Positions 1 through 7,948 of a stretch of 24,323 nucleotides of DNA are shown in pieces. The translations under genes and the position numbers were made by a program. Numbering within the stretch: position 1 is the stretch's first letter; every line of letters begins with the position of its first letter. This stretch comes from an uncultured cyanobacterium. GTDB lineage: Bacteria > Cyanobacteriota > Cyanobacteriia > Cyanobacteriales > Chroococcidiopsidaceae. Location of the stretch: contig CAMIFA010000069.1 in NCBI GenBank assembly GCA_946221495.1, forward strand, positions 1-24,323. Reading direction: 5' to 3'. The notes below the pieces were generated by a model. That model had not been told where the DNA came from. It saw nothing but the letters and a program-made list of their open reading frames with translations, and searched no databases.

Positions 1-70
1 GCGGCACCCGGATTTGAACCGGGGGATAAAGGTTTTGCAGACCTCTGCCTTACCGCTTGGCTATGCCGCC
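1..70 (-). tRNA. tRNA-Cys (GCA), 3' end clipped by window edge
   Basis: Read on the minus strand from 70 to 1, the sequence folds as a cloverleaf. The acceptor 5' strand GGCGGCA pairs with TGCCGC at the window edge. The anticodon stem GAGGT/ACCTT (one G-U pair) closes the loop CTGCAAA, giving anticodon GCA (cysteine). The T arm has the canonical GGTTCAAATCC loop flanked by CCGG pairing. The last acceptor base and the discriminator lie outside the window, so the gene is 3'-partial here. No CCA can be judged. Confidence 0.95.
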
Positions 71-571
71 TTGTCGCAGACTTATTATTTTACCATTATT
101 TTACAGCGAATTTGATCTTCTTCTAAGCAAGTAATAAAAGTCGTAGCTCAATTTGATATGATACGCTTTTTAGAAAAGATTAGATGAAAATATATCTATA
201 TTCGCTGAAATCGATATAACTAATGACAAAGTTCAGGCAATCACTAATTCTCGATAGAGATTACAGCTAATTTGTCTGTGATAGCGATCGCATAAAAACA
301 AGGTTATAGATCCTAAGTTTGTCACTCATTTAAAGCTAGGCTAAAAATACCTACTATTTCAGCTTCTTAGGATTAAAAAAATTTAAGACTGAGCATTTTG
401 CTTTCAACTTCAAATAAAGGTTGAGTTTAAGCAGCGCATTATTTCTCAACCTTTTGTCTTATCAGTGAGTCAATACAGGAAATTAGCAGCTAAATTGCCA
501 TCACTATCCTTCCTTGACGTTACACAAAATTGAGAATTCGCCGTAGGAATTGCAGTATAGGACGAAACCTG
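71..571. other. AT-rich intergenic region with one orphan hairpin
   Basis: About 500 bases between the 5' end of the tRNA and the phosphoesterase gene. I see no convincing ORF. It contains a HIP1 palindrome at 284-291 and a terminator-like hairpin at 416-455 (listed separately). Promoters for the tRNA (minus) and the phosphoesterase (plus) presumably lie here, but I cannot place them confidently. Confidence 0.6.
416..455 (+). terminator. Terminator-like hairpin without an obvious parent gene
   Basis: A perfect 10-bp inverted repeat, AAAGGTTGAG (416-425) and CTCAACCTTT (445-454), has a 19-base loop and only a short T run after it. No protein gene ends just upstream on either strand, so it may close an unannotated small RNA or simply be a repeat. 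The weak T tract keeps confidence low. Confidence 0.35.
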
Positions 572-1381
572 GTGTCTTTAGCCACAAATCAAGTCTCTCC
601 TTTATTAATCGCTCAAATTACAGATACCCATCTGTTTGCAGATGAAAATCAAGAACTGCTTGGTCTTCGGACTACCCAATCTTTTCAGGCAGTTATCCAA
701 CAGTTGCAAATACTGCAACCTCAACTAGACTTGCTACTGCTAACTGGAGATTTATCCCAAGATGGTACACCAGAATCTTACAAACGCATCCAAAAACTTT
801 TAAGCCCACTAGCAACGCCTACTTATTGGTTACCTGGTAATCACGACTGTATCAGGGCAATGCAGCAAGTCTTAAACTATCAGCCTATTTCTCAGCATAA
901 AGCTTTTACTTACAAAGGCTGGAATTTTATATTAATTAACTCTAATGTGCCTGGGCGTGTAAATGGACAATTATCGCCCAAAGAACTTAACTGGCTAAAC
1001 TCTAAGCTAAAAAGCATGGGCGATCGCCCTACTCTATTAGCGCTACATCATCCGCCTTTTAGCTTAAACTCTGAGTGGCTTGATACTAGCACGCTTGAGA
1101 ATCCAGAGGAATTTTTTGCTGTTTTAGATCGCTACTTGCAAGTAAAGCTAGTTTTATTTGGTCATATACACCAAGAATTTCACTGTCAGCGCCACAGTGT
1201 TCATTACCTGGGAAGTCCTTCTACTTCAATTCAGTTTCAGCCACAAAGTAAAAATTTTTCCCTCGATTGTGCAGAACCTGGGTTCCGCCTACTCAACCTC
1301 TATCCTGATGGCAGCTGGCAAACCAGAATTGAGCGAGTGAACTGTGCTGATCAGTTGGATTTTGCAGCAACAGGGTATTAG
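572..1381 (+). CDS. CpdA-type metallophosphoesterase (putative 3',5'-cyclic-nucleotide phosphodiesterase)
   Basis: A calcineurin-like phosphoesterase of 269 residues. The five metal-binding blocks occur in order: ITDTHLF (D18, H20), LLLTGDLSQDG, WLPGNHD, LALHHPP and LFGHIHQE. This set and the size fit the Icc/CpdA class of dinuclear-metal phosphodiesterases, which hydrolyse cAMP in other bacteria; the substrate here is inferred. It has no signal peptide, so it is probably cytosolic. I chose the GTG at 572 because AGGA lies 9 bases upstream (559-562) and the upstream extension to a TTG at 530 is basic and lacks family character. It stands alone, with a strong terminator at 1511-1560. Confidence 0.85.
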   Translation: MSLATNQVSPLLIAQITDTHLFADENQELLGLRTTQSFQAVIQQLQILQPQLDLLLLTGDLSQDGTPESYKRIQKLLSPLATPTYWLPGNHDCIRAMQQVLNYQPISQHKAFTYKGWNFILINSNVPGRVNGQLSPKELNWLNSKLKSMGDRPTLLALHHPPFSLNSEWLDTSTLENPEEFFAVLDRYLQVKLVLFGHIHQEFHCQRHSVHYLGSPSTSIQFQPQSKNFSLDCAEPGFRLLNLYPDGSWQTRIERVNCADQLDFAATGY

Positions 1382-1510
1382 GGAAGAAGAGATAAGAGGA
1401 GACAGGAGTAAGCCTACAACTCATTAACTGCGTTTACAGCCACCATATGCAAGATGTGAAATTTTGAAACCTTAAGAGCAAAGCTGACTAGTGCTTGTAA
1501 TCTGACATTT

Positions 1511-1560
1511 AGCAGACAGGAGTAAAATACTTTTATTCTTCTGTCTCCTGTCTGCTTTTT
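1511..1560 (+). terminator. Rho-independent terminator of the phosphoesterase gene
   Basis: Perfect 12-bp arms, AGCAGACAGGAG (1511-1522) and CTCCTGTCTGCT (1545-1556), are followed by five T. They lie 130 bases after the stop at 1381. The arms are built from the same TGTCTCC/GGAGACA heptamer found at 1398-1404 and in the tandem array near 23241. Confidence 0.8.
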
Positions 1561-1588
1561 CAATTAAGTTTAGAATGCAGAATACTGA

Positions 1589-2179
1589 TTAAACCTTCAC
1601 TTCATCAGCAAAGCTACCCCAACGAACAAAGTGAAATGGTCCTGCCAAAGAACCCCAGACATACTCATTTGTTTCTGGATCAAGTCCTCGATCAAGGCTG
1701 ATAAATTTATCCCCATCAATTTCAAATTCACTATCTAGATAAGTATTTTTGCCTTTACGAAAAACGATGCAACCTTTTCCTGGTTCAACCTTGCCTTGAA
1801 AGCTATGACCAGTCCATTCAACAATCATGTTGCAACCTGGTAATTTTTGCAATTGAGTAGAAGTTAAGCCTAAGAGGCGTTTAGGTTCACGGGATGCACC
1901 GTAGAACTGTTCTTCTTGTTTGACTGTGTAGTTTTCGATCTCGATGCGATCGCCTGCTTCGATCAGCTTCAATACTCGCACTCGGTAAGGATTATTCAGC
2001 GTAAAATCGTAAGCTTGCTCGACAAAGAAGCTTACTCCTGATAAAAGTTCCCAAGGGAGAGGACGCATACAAACGCGAATGTGAGCAAAAAATGGCGGAT
2101 TTTCGTAAGCTTGTTGTTGGTTACTAAAATCAGCTGCCATCCAGCGAGCTAAAGTTGCGATATCTGTAGAGTGGGTCAT
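1589..2179 (-). CDS. cpcT: CpcT/CpeT-family phycobiliprotein chromophore lyase
   Basis: The 196-residue product matches the CpcT/CpeT family in length and in the conserved start MTHSTDIATLARWMAADFSN, then HIRVCMRPLPWE, FVEQAYDF, PYRVRVLKL and the C-terminal SLDRGLDPETNEYVWGSLAGPF. CpcT attaches phycocyanobilin to the second beta-subunit cysteine (Cys153/155) of phycocyanin or phycoerythrocyanin; that role is family knowledge. The ATG at 2179 is preferred over an in-frame TTG at 2224 because family homology begins at MTHST, although the ATG lacks a well-spaced Shine-Dalgarno. It is convergent with the phosphoesterase gene and not near phycobilisome structural genes. CpcT rather than CpeT is my best reading, since no phycoerythrin genes are visible. 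Confidence 0.88.
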   Translation of the reverse strand: MTHSTDIATLARWMAADFSNQQQAYENPPFFAHIRVCMRPLPWELLSGVSFFVEQAYDFTLNNPYRVRVLKLIEAGDRIEIENYTVKQEEQFYGASREPKRLLGLTSTQLQKLPGCNMIVEWTGHSFQGKVEPGKGCIVFRKGKNTYLDSEFEIDGDKFISLDRGLDPETNEYVWGSLAGPFHFVRWGSFADEVKV

Positions 2180-2332
2180 TACCTTGAATTGATGACAATG
2201 CTGCTGATTAAAAATAATCTGCAACTATTTTAAAACTTTTACCTTGTTTTTCTGGAGAATTTTTAGCTAAATGCCGTCGAGTGTAAATGTTATGTCTCGA
2301 AACTGAATTCGCTACAATCGGTTAATTTTCAT

Positions 2333-3565
2333 ATGCAGAAGTCTCAAGGACATCAATCTCCCCTACTGCGGTACTCAAGAATTGTGTTTACTGCGGCTAT
2401 ATTATGGTTTTGTTGCAGTTCGGTTGTCTTAGCAGATAAAAAGGAAACTGAGCCAGAAGAATTTTATAACCCTTTGGAAATTACTACGCCCGATCCATTA
2501 TTACCGTATGCAGTAGAAGCACGACCGTTAACTGCTGTAGAACAACTAAGACTTGTAGCAGCACTAGATCAATTAAATGCCCAAGCCGCAGCAAAACTGA
2601 TAGCCGGCGATCGCTTAGGAGCCTTTGAAACTTGGAATCGGGAACTGCGATTGCGACGATCGCTAGGTTTTTTAGAAGAAGTAGCAGCGCTATCGCGGGT
2701 AGGGGCGATCGCTTGGCGGGAAAACCAGCGTTTAGAAGTGCGAGTTATTACCCGGCGACTGCAAGAAATTCAGCAACTAACAATATCTCAGCCAATAAAA
2801 GATTTACAACTTTTGCAATCCTTGGGAGTTGCCTTTAGACAAGTAAGAGAGCCGCAATCGGCAATTGCAGCTTATGAACAAATTTTAGCCTCGGCGCGAC
2901 AACGGCAAGATCAAGTAGCAGAGTCAGCAACGCTGAAGATAATCGGGGAATTACATTTAAGTTGGTTTAACTATGAGCCTGCAGCTACTATTTATAAGGA
3001 ACTACTGCGTTCAGCAAGAGCTAAGAGCGATCGTGCTAGTGAAGTAACATATCTCCAACAACTTGCTTACATCTATCAGCAGGCAGATAACGAGCAGAAG
3101 GCAGTAGAAGTCAGGCAACAGTTAGCAGAACTTTATCTTAACGAAGAACAATTTAGCCAAGTGCCAGCGCTAAGACTGGCGATCGCTGCCGATTATGAGT
3201 CTTTAGGCAAGTTACAAGAAGCATTCCAAAATTATCAAGAAGCTTATGCTTCGGCTTGGGCTTTAGGGCAGTATGCCCGCGCTGGTAGTGCTTTGCGAAA
3301 TCTAATTGCTCTTTACCGTTCCCAAGGACAAATAGACGCAGCTTTAGAAGCTAGCCAAATTCTTTTAGAGGCAGATCAACGTGCCACCAACGTCTACGGC
3401 ATGATGAACACTTATGACGAAATCGGACAAATCTATTTAAAGCAAGGAAATTATTCGCAAGCGTTAGCAGCTTTTCAAAATGGCTTGGAATTGGCGCAGC
3501 AGCTAAAATACCAAGAAAATTACTTCACACAGCAAATTCAGCAAGTTAATCAGCAAACTAAATAG
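2333..3565 (+). CDS. Exported tetratricopeptide-repeat protein, function unknown
   Basis: 410 residues. The N-terminus has basic residues, then a hydrophobic segment (about residues 16-34, ending in VVLADKK) that looks like a signal peptide or anchor. An acidic, proline-rich linker follows. The rest is almost entirely alpha-helical, with TPR-like helix pairs. The clearest lie near the C-terminus, for example AFQNYQEAYASAWALGQYARAG and YDEIGQIYLKQGNYSQALAAFQNGLELA (each shown as separate helices of one repeat). TPR arrays scaffold protein complexes; its partner is unknown. It probably acts in the periplasm or at the membrane. The start is the ATG at 2333. It is divergent from cpcT, with about 150 bases between them for both promoters. 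Confidence 0.8.
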   Translation: MQKSQGHQSPLLRYSRIVFTAAILWFCCSSVVLADKKETEPEEFYNPLEITTPDPLLPYAVEARPLTAVEQLRLVAALDQLNAQAAAKLIAGDRLGAFETWNRELRLRRSLGFLEEVAALSRVGAIAWRENQRLEVRVITRRLQEIQQLTISQPIKDLQLLQSLGVAFRQVREPQSAIAAYEQILASARQRQDQVAESATLKIIGELHLSWFNYEPAATIYKELLRSARAKSDRASEVTYLQQLAYIYQQADNEQKAVEVRQQLAELYLNEEQFSQVPALRLAIAADYESLGKLQEAFQNYQEAYASAWALGQYARAGSALRNLIALYRSQGQIDAALEASQILLEADQRATNVYGMMNTYDEIGQIYLKQGNYSQALAAFQNGLELAQQLKYQENYFTQQIQQVNQQTK

Positions 3566-3621
3566 CTATTGTTTGTTTAATTATCAGGTGTATTCCGGCT
3601 GAGAATCATCACAAAATTTTA

Positions 3622-4041
3622 TTATTTAGACAAGTTAGCATCGGACAATTTAGCGCCTCTAAAGTCAGCACCAACTAATACAGCGCCTTCCATTTCAGCG
3701 TTATAGAGTTTAGCACCACTGAAGTCAACACCTGTCAAGTTAGTGTCATTCAAGCTAGCATCGGTAGCAAAAACTTGGACAAATTTTGCTTGTTTTAAAT
3801 TAGCACCAGTCAAGTCAGCTCCTTCTAAGTTAGCTCCAGTTAAATTAGCTGCTTTTAAATTTGCGTCTCTCAAGTCAGCACCAATTAAATGAGTAGCGCT
3901 TAAGTCTGCACCTGCCAAGTCGCAGCCTGCACATTCCCCAGTCTCCAGCAATTGTCTAACGTCAGCAGGATCTTCAGCTTTTACTGGTGCTGCTAATAGA
4001 GTAGTGAGTAGTGCTGTAGTAGCTAAAATATTTAGTTTCAT
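3622..4041 (-). CDS. Secreted pentapeptide-repeat protein
   Basis: 139 residues. Residues 1-22 form a Sec signal peptide (MKLNILATTALLTTLLAAPVKA), with cleavage expected after the AKA-like site. After a short helix come about 18 pentapeptide repeats of the A(D/N)LxX type (AGADLSATHL, GADLRDANL, AANLTGANL and so on), which build a right-handed quadrilateral beta-helix. A CxxC pair (C37, C40) sits at the mouth of the helix and could form a disulphide cap or bind metal. Its role is unknown; many cyanobacterial proteins of this kind are lumenal or periplasmic. GAGG lies about 8 bases before the ATG, and an 11-bp hairpin (4057-4089) lies just upstream in the leader. Confidence 0.85.
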   Translation of the reverse strand: MKLNILATTALLTTLLAAPVKAEDPADVRQLLETGECAGCDLAGADLSATHLIGADLRDANLKAANLTGANLEGADLTGANLKQAKFVQVFATDASLNDTNLTGVDFSGAKLYNAEMEGAVLVGADFRGAKLSDANLSK

Positions 4042-4056
4042 CTTCTTTGCCTCAAC

Positions 4057-4089
4057 ATTATTAGAAGCTATCGCTTAACTTCTAACAAT
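4057..4089 (-). promoter_or_regulatory. Leader hairpin upstream of the pentapeptide-repeat gene
   Basis: Arms 4057-4067 and 4079-4089 give 11 consecutive pairs with one G-U (core TTAGAAG/CTTCTAA) and an 11-base loop. The hairpin ends 15 bases before the start codon, next to the Shine-Dalgarno. It could be an operator or an RNA structure that stabilises or gates the message; nothing in the sequence decides between these. Confidence 0.35.
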
Positions 4090-4155
4090 AGAATCGCTCA
4101 CTCAATAGAGATTTTTCTTCATGCAATTGGATGAAGCAATAGGAGGAGTTTTGTT

Positions 4156-4230
4156 ATGTTGATGCTTAATAAACGTTATTTTTCTACCTACTATGGTTCA
4201 GTAAATCTTCAATTTTTTCTATGCCAATAG
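4156..4230 (+). CDS. Possible 24-residue small protein behind a perfect Shine-Dalgarno
   Basis: AGGAGGAG at 4141-4148 lies 7 bases before an ATG. It opens a 24-codon frame, MLMLNKRYFSTYYGSVNLQF then FLCQ, ending TAG at 4228. The peptide is hydrophobic and aromatic with a basic start. A 6-bp hairpin (CTTCAT 4117-4122 / ATGAAG 4131-4136) sits just before the ribosome site. The frame lies in a 388-base gap between two minus-strand genes, so it would need its own promoter. No family is recognised. The strong ribosome site is the only real argument, and it could be chance. Confidence 0.3.
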   Translation: MLMLNKRYFSTYYGSVNLQFFLCQ

Positions 4231-4360
4231 TTAGAATTTATCTTGAGTTACGTCCATTGAAGCACTACAGCTAGCGACTGATGACAGAAGCTGTACCCAG
4301 CACCTCCAGCAATCAGCAGCTATAAATGTTCACTCAATTACGGAGATATTAAAATTGCTC

Positions 4361-4382
4361 TTTGCTATTGGCATCTAGCAAA
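4361..4382 (-). terminator. Weak terminator-like hairpin after the LCP gene
   Basis: TTTGCTA (4361-4367) and TAGCAAA (4376-4382) form a 7-bp stem with an 8-base loop, 48 bases downstream of the LCP stop codon. On the minus strand it is followed by GAGCAATTTTAAT, a poor T tract. Position is the main support. Confidence 0.3.
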
Positions 4383-4429
4383 ATTTGTAGATTAGAACTA
4401 ATAACTATTTCTAGTTTGTTGTCCTCCTC

Positions 4430-5830
4430 CTATTCTGTAAATTCGCTTTGTTTTTGCAGCCAATCTTTACCTAGCTGAATCGTGACATCCGATCTAAGAT
4501 TACCTGTACTTTCAACGCGGACTTCGCCTAATCCTAAAGCGTTACGAATAATTTGAGCGCTATCATTATCACCTTGTTGGGCAACGATACGAGTTACGTC
4601 CAACGGTTCAGTCCAAGGTTTAGTAATATAAACATTATGATATCCAGAGTTTTGCAGAGAGTTGACAAGAGTTTGGACAGCCCGATCGCTACCAGTGCTA
4701 TCGGCGATCGCTACTCTTAATTGAGCAGGATCTGTTGTTTTTGTTTGAGCTGGGGCTGTAGTACCAAAATGTTGAGCCATCATTGTGGCAATGCGATCGC
4801 TATCTGGCAACCAGTAGCTAGCATTATACTGACCTGCTTCACTAAACTGACCTGGTAGCATTAACATTTGGACATTGGCGCGGTCTGTTCGTACCCCAAA
4901 ACTTACTAAAGCCATTAATTCTTCAATCGTTAAGTTTGTGTCAATGTGGGACTGAATTACCGACAGAATTTTTGGCATTCGCGGGATGATCGCGGGGTTT
5001 AGTGCCTGTTCCATTACAGCACGCATCAGGAGTTGCTGCCGTTGAATGCGACCAATATCACCATTCTCGTCGTAGCGAAAGCGGAGAAATTGTAGCGCTT
5101 GGTTGCCATTGAGATGATGTTTGCCTGCCTTTAAATTAATGTACAAGTGCTGGCTATCATCTTGATATTTCATGTCTTTGGGGACGTAAACAGTAACGCC
5201 ACCTAAAGCATCAACCAGCTTTTCCACACCCTGAACATTAATTCGGATATAGCGATCAACTGGCACTCCCTCTAAAAGATTGCTAACCGCTTGCGCACTC
5301 AGTGCCGGACCTCCTTCGGCATTGGCAGCATTAATTTTAGTAACGCCGTATCCTTCTACCAAAGTCCTTGTATCTCTAGGAATTGAAAGTACGTTTAATT
5401 TTTTATTTTCGGGGTTGAACCGCAGCAAAAGCATGGAATCAGAAAGACCATCAAAGGAATTTACCAATGCTTGGTAGCCAAGCTTTTGAGTTTCAGGAGG
5501 AGCGTTACTAATGTCAGAAGTGAGAACTTTAACTCCTAAAACTAAGATATTAACTGGGCGGGTGAGTTCTGTAAGCCGTAATCCTGTGCGAGAAATGCGA
5601 TCGCCTTTACCAAATATCGCTTGTTCTGCTGCACTCAAATTCGCTTGCATTAGCGGTTTACTAGACAAAGCAACAGCTAAAAGCGCCCCCGCCGTTGCTG
5701 ACACCGTTGCTACTCCAGTCATACCAACCCAGAACCAGATCCAACGTCCAGTTTTTGCAGGTTTTAATTTGGGCTTAACAGATTTGAACGTATTTACAGA
5801 ATGGGACTTTTGATCTGAAATTTTTTGCAC
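4430..5830 (-). CDS. LytR-CpsA-Psr (LCP) family cell-wall glycopolymer ligase with LytR_C domain
   Basis: 466 residues. A basic cytoplasmic tail (1-30) precedes one membrane helix (about 31-54). The LCP catalytic domain follows, with SDSMLLLRFNPENKKLNVLS, the IPRDTR motif near residue 150, TKINAANAEGG, VDRYIRIN, LVDALGGVTVYV, LNGNQALQFLRFR and RIQRQQ. The last about 100 residues (LRVAIADSTGSDRAVQTLV onward) look like the LytR_C domain. LCP enzymes transfer lipid-linked glycopolymers onto peptidoglycan; the polymer in cyanobacteria is uncertain. An in-frame GTG exists at 5848, but GAGGAAG sits between it and the GTGs at 5836 and 5830, so a start at one of those (I chose 5830) is more likely. 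Confidence 0.88.
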   Translation of the reverse strand: MQKISDQKSHSVNTFKSVKPKLKPAKTGRWIWFWVGMTGVATVSATAGALLAVALSSKPLMQANLSAAEQAIFGKGDRISRTGLRLTELTRPVNILVLGVKVLTSDISNAPPETQKLGYQALVNSFDGLSDSMLLLRFNPENKKLNVLSIPRDTRTLVEGYGVTKINAANAEGGPALSAQAVSNLLEGVPVDRYIRINVQGVEKLVDALGGVTVYVPKDMKYQDDSQHLYINLKAGKHHLNGNQALQFLRFRYDENGDIGRIQRQQLLMRAVMEQALNPAIIPRMPKILSVIQSHIDTNLTIEELMALVSFGVRTDRANVQMLMLPGQFSEAGQYNASYWLPDSDRIATMMAQHFGTTAPAQTKTTDPAQLRVAIADSTGSDRAVQTLVNSLQNSGYHNVYITKPWTEPLDVTRIVAQQGDNDSAQIIRNALGLGEVRVESTGNLRSDVTIQLGKDWLQKQSEFTE

Positions 5831-6078
5831 TGCCACACACTTCCTCACACTTACTGAACATAGTGGTTAATTTTTAGCAGAATGTCTAGATAAATATCCA
5901 GAAGCTAAGGCGTTATCTACCAGCTTTCAGTTTCTGCTTAAAGTATAAACCACGACACATTATCGCTCTATCTTTTACCAGTTACTGGCATCAGAGAATG
6001 CTTTTTTGGAGTTTAGCCGCATTATATTTAAATAGCCAATAGAATTCGTACTGAATTAAGTTAAGCGTCATCAGCACA

Positions 6079-6456
6079 TTAGGACAAGTGCTTGCCCACT
6101 CGCTCTGCCAAAGAGCTAAATCCTGGTAAACGAATAGATTTACCGGAAATAAGGCGAATTATTAACCAAACACTAACCAAAAAGTAGCCAGAGGTCAGCA
6201 AAGTATTTAATATCAACAGGCGCAACGTTAAAAATTCAGAGGTTTCTGCCCCAATAGCTAATAAAAGATAACCTAGAAGCCAACCGCCTGCTAATGTTAC
6301 TGAAAGACGACTGACAGCAAGCTCTTGCTTACTGCTACTTTTACCTCCCAGGTAGAGAGTCCATAAAGACGGAAAAAAGCCAATAACCGGAATTAAGTAA
6401 AAAAATAGTTTTAAGTGCTTAGATTCGGAATTCTCGGGGTGTTGATCATTTTTCAT
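6079..6456 (-). CDS. Small conserved-type membrane protein, function unknown
   Basis: 125 residues with a charged N-terminus (MKNDQHPENSESKHLK). Three hydrophobic segments follow, at about residues 16-36 (LFFYLIPVIGFFPSLWTLYL), 48-70 (LSVTLAGGWLLGYLLLAIGA) and 76-103 (FLTLRLLILNTLLTSGYFLV and on). The tail is basic. I recognise no catalytic motif. The first segment with its GFFPSLWTLY turn resembles small cyanobacterial hypothetical proteins, but I cannot name a family. It is divergent from the AI-2E-family gene, with 105 bases between starts, so the two may share a regulatory region. Confidence 0.65.
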   Translation of the reverse strand: MKNDQHPENSESKHLKLFFYLIPVIGFFPSLWTLYLGGKSSSKQELAVSRLSVTLAGGWLLGYLLLAIGAETSEFLTLRLLILNTLLTSGYFLVSVWLIIRLISGKSIRLPGFSSLAERVGKHLS

Positions 6457-6561
6457 TTGCTGATTTCTTTAAATTCTGTAGAGGGATGAGTTAAATCAGT
6501 GTAGTTAGCGATAATAGGTTAGAACAGAAAATTTGAGTTTGTTCTATCCAGCAGTTAACAA

Positions 6562-7821
6562 ATGCAGAAACGCAAACTCCTTGATTGGTGGCAGACAATG
6601 ACACCATTGGCGCGATTGCTAGCGATCGCGCTCTTCGCTCCCCTGCTAGTGCTGAATGCAATAGCCGTCTCGGTAATTTTTGAATACTTCCACTCGCTAA
6701 TTGTCATTTTAGTGGCAGCGTCTTTGCTAGCGTTTTTGCTTAACTATCCAGTAAGTTGGATGGAACGGCAAGGTGCTAGGCGATCGCAAGTCGCTATTTT
6801 GGTCTTTTTGGCAGCGTTATCAATTTTGTTAGCGTTGGGTTTAACTCTTGTCCCCCTGGTTTTAATCCAAGCGCAGCAATTAGTAGCACGTTTGCCAGAA
6901 TGGATTGACTCTGGGCGCTATCAATTGATGTTATTAAACGAGTGGGCTGAAAACCAGGGCTTTCCAGTTACCTTGGATGCTTTGGTTGTCCAAATTAATG
7001 ATCGCTTGAAGGGACAGTTACAAGCGATCGCTGGACAAGTCCTCAATCTAGCCGTAGTCACAGTTACTAGCCTCCTAGACTTTCTGTTGACGATGATTTT
7101 GACATTTTGGCTGTTGCAGCATGGCGATCGCCTCTGGCTGAGTTTAATCGAATGGCTACCTGCCAAAATCCGCCAGTCTTTCTCGGAAACACTCCGCCTC
7201 AGCTTCCAAAATTTCTTTATCGTGCAGCTAATTTATGGTACTTGTCTAGCTTGCGCCCTGATTCCCACTTTCTTGTGGTTGAAGGTTCCCTTTGGCTTGT
7301 TGTTTGGCTTAACCATTGGGATTATGGCTTTAGTACCCTTCGGCGGTACTGTCGGCATCGTCCTTACTACTCTGCTGGTGGCGCTGCAAGATTTTTGGCT
7401 AGGTTCGCGGGTATTAATTGCTTCTTTACTTGTGCAGCAATTTTTTGAAAACTTAGTTGCTCCCCGAATTTTAGGAAGTTTTACAGGTCTAAATCCAGTT
7501 TGGATTTTGATTTCTATTTTGACAGGAGCGCGGGTTGCCGGACTGTTAGGTGTAATTGTAGCGGTTCCTACTGCTGTTGTAATTAAAACGGCTTTGAGCG
7601 CTGTACGCCGAGCGCGTAGCATTCCTGAAGGAGAATTACCAGGTGTCTCGGATAAAGAATTACCTACAGATGCCAGCTCAACCCCAAGAGCAACCGACAC
7701 CCCAGGTAACGTTAAGCGTATAACTTCTACGGAAGAATCTCGTCCTGATGCGCCGCTCCCAATTGAGGTAGTACCAAAACCACTAGAGGATATCCCACCA
7801 GAAAGCTCTTACCAAGTTTGA
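6562..7821 (+). CDS. AI-2E/PerM-family membrane transporter
   Basis: 419 residues. The hydrophobic pattern fits the 7-8 helix AI-2E exporter (TqsA/YdiK/PerM) family: paired helices near residues 15-75, a central amphipathic region (about 95-155), then helices to about 345. The conserved late block LVPFGGTVGIVLTTLLVALQ and the NLVAPRILGSFTGLNPVWIL segment are typical. Family members are reported to export autoinducer-2 or to act as sodium/proton antiporters; the substrate here is unknown. The last 70 residues are a hydrophilic, Pro/Thr/Glu-rich cytoplasmic tail that is not part of the core family. The ATG at 6562 is clear. Confidence 0.85.
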   Translation: MQKRKLLDWWQTMTPLARLLAIALFAPLLVLNAIAVSVIFEYFHSLIVILVAASLLAFLLNYPVSWMERQGARRSQVAILVFLAALSILLALGLTLVPLVLIQAQQLVARLPEWIDSGRYQLMLLNEWAENQGFPVTLDALVVQINDRLKGQLQAIAGQVLNLAVVTVTSLLDFLLTMILTFWLLQHGDRLWLSLIEWLPAKIRQSFSETLRLSFQNFFIVQLIYGTCLACALIPTFLWLKVPFGLLFGLTIGIMALVPFGGTVGIVLTTLLVALQDFWLGSRVLIASLLVQQFFENLVAPRILGSFTGLNPVWILISILTGARVAGLLGVIVAVPTAVVIKTALSAVRRARSIPEGELPGVSDKELPTDASSTPRATDTPGNVKRITSTEESRPDAPLPIEVVPKPLEDIPPESSYQV

Positions 7822-7948
7822 ACTAGAGGCTAGGAGTTCGTTCTAAATATTGAATACTGAGTGAAAAGAACTGAGGTTTTAAATACTTTTACTTCTCTAT
7901 TCAATTCCCAACTCTGTAGCACATAACCGCATAACTACATTATTGAGC

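Noticed and set aside
5836..5852. A CTTCCTCACAC stretch resembling the Yfr1 small RNA core
   Set aside because: It differs from the conserved core, overlaps the LCP start region and has no flanking stems or terminator.
7233..7700. A 155-residue minus-strand frame
   Set aside because: It is the mirror of the AI-2E-family gene; Thr/Lys/Pro-rich composition is typical of a shadow frame of hydrophobic coding sequence.
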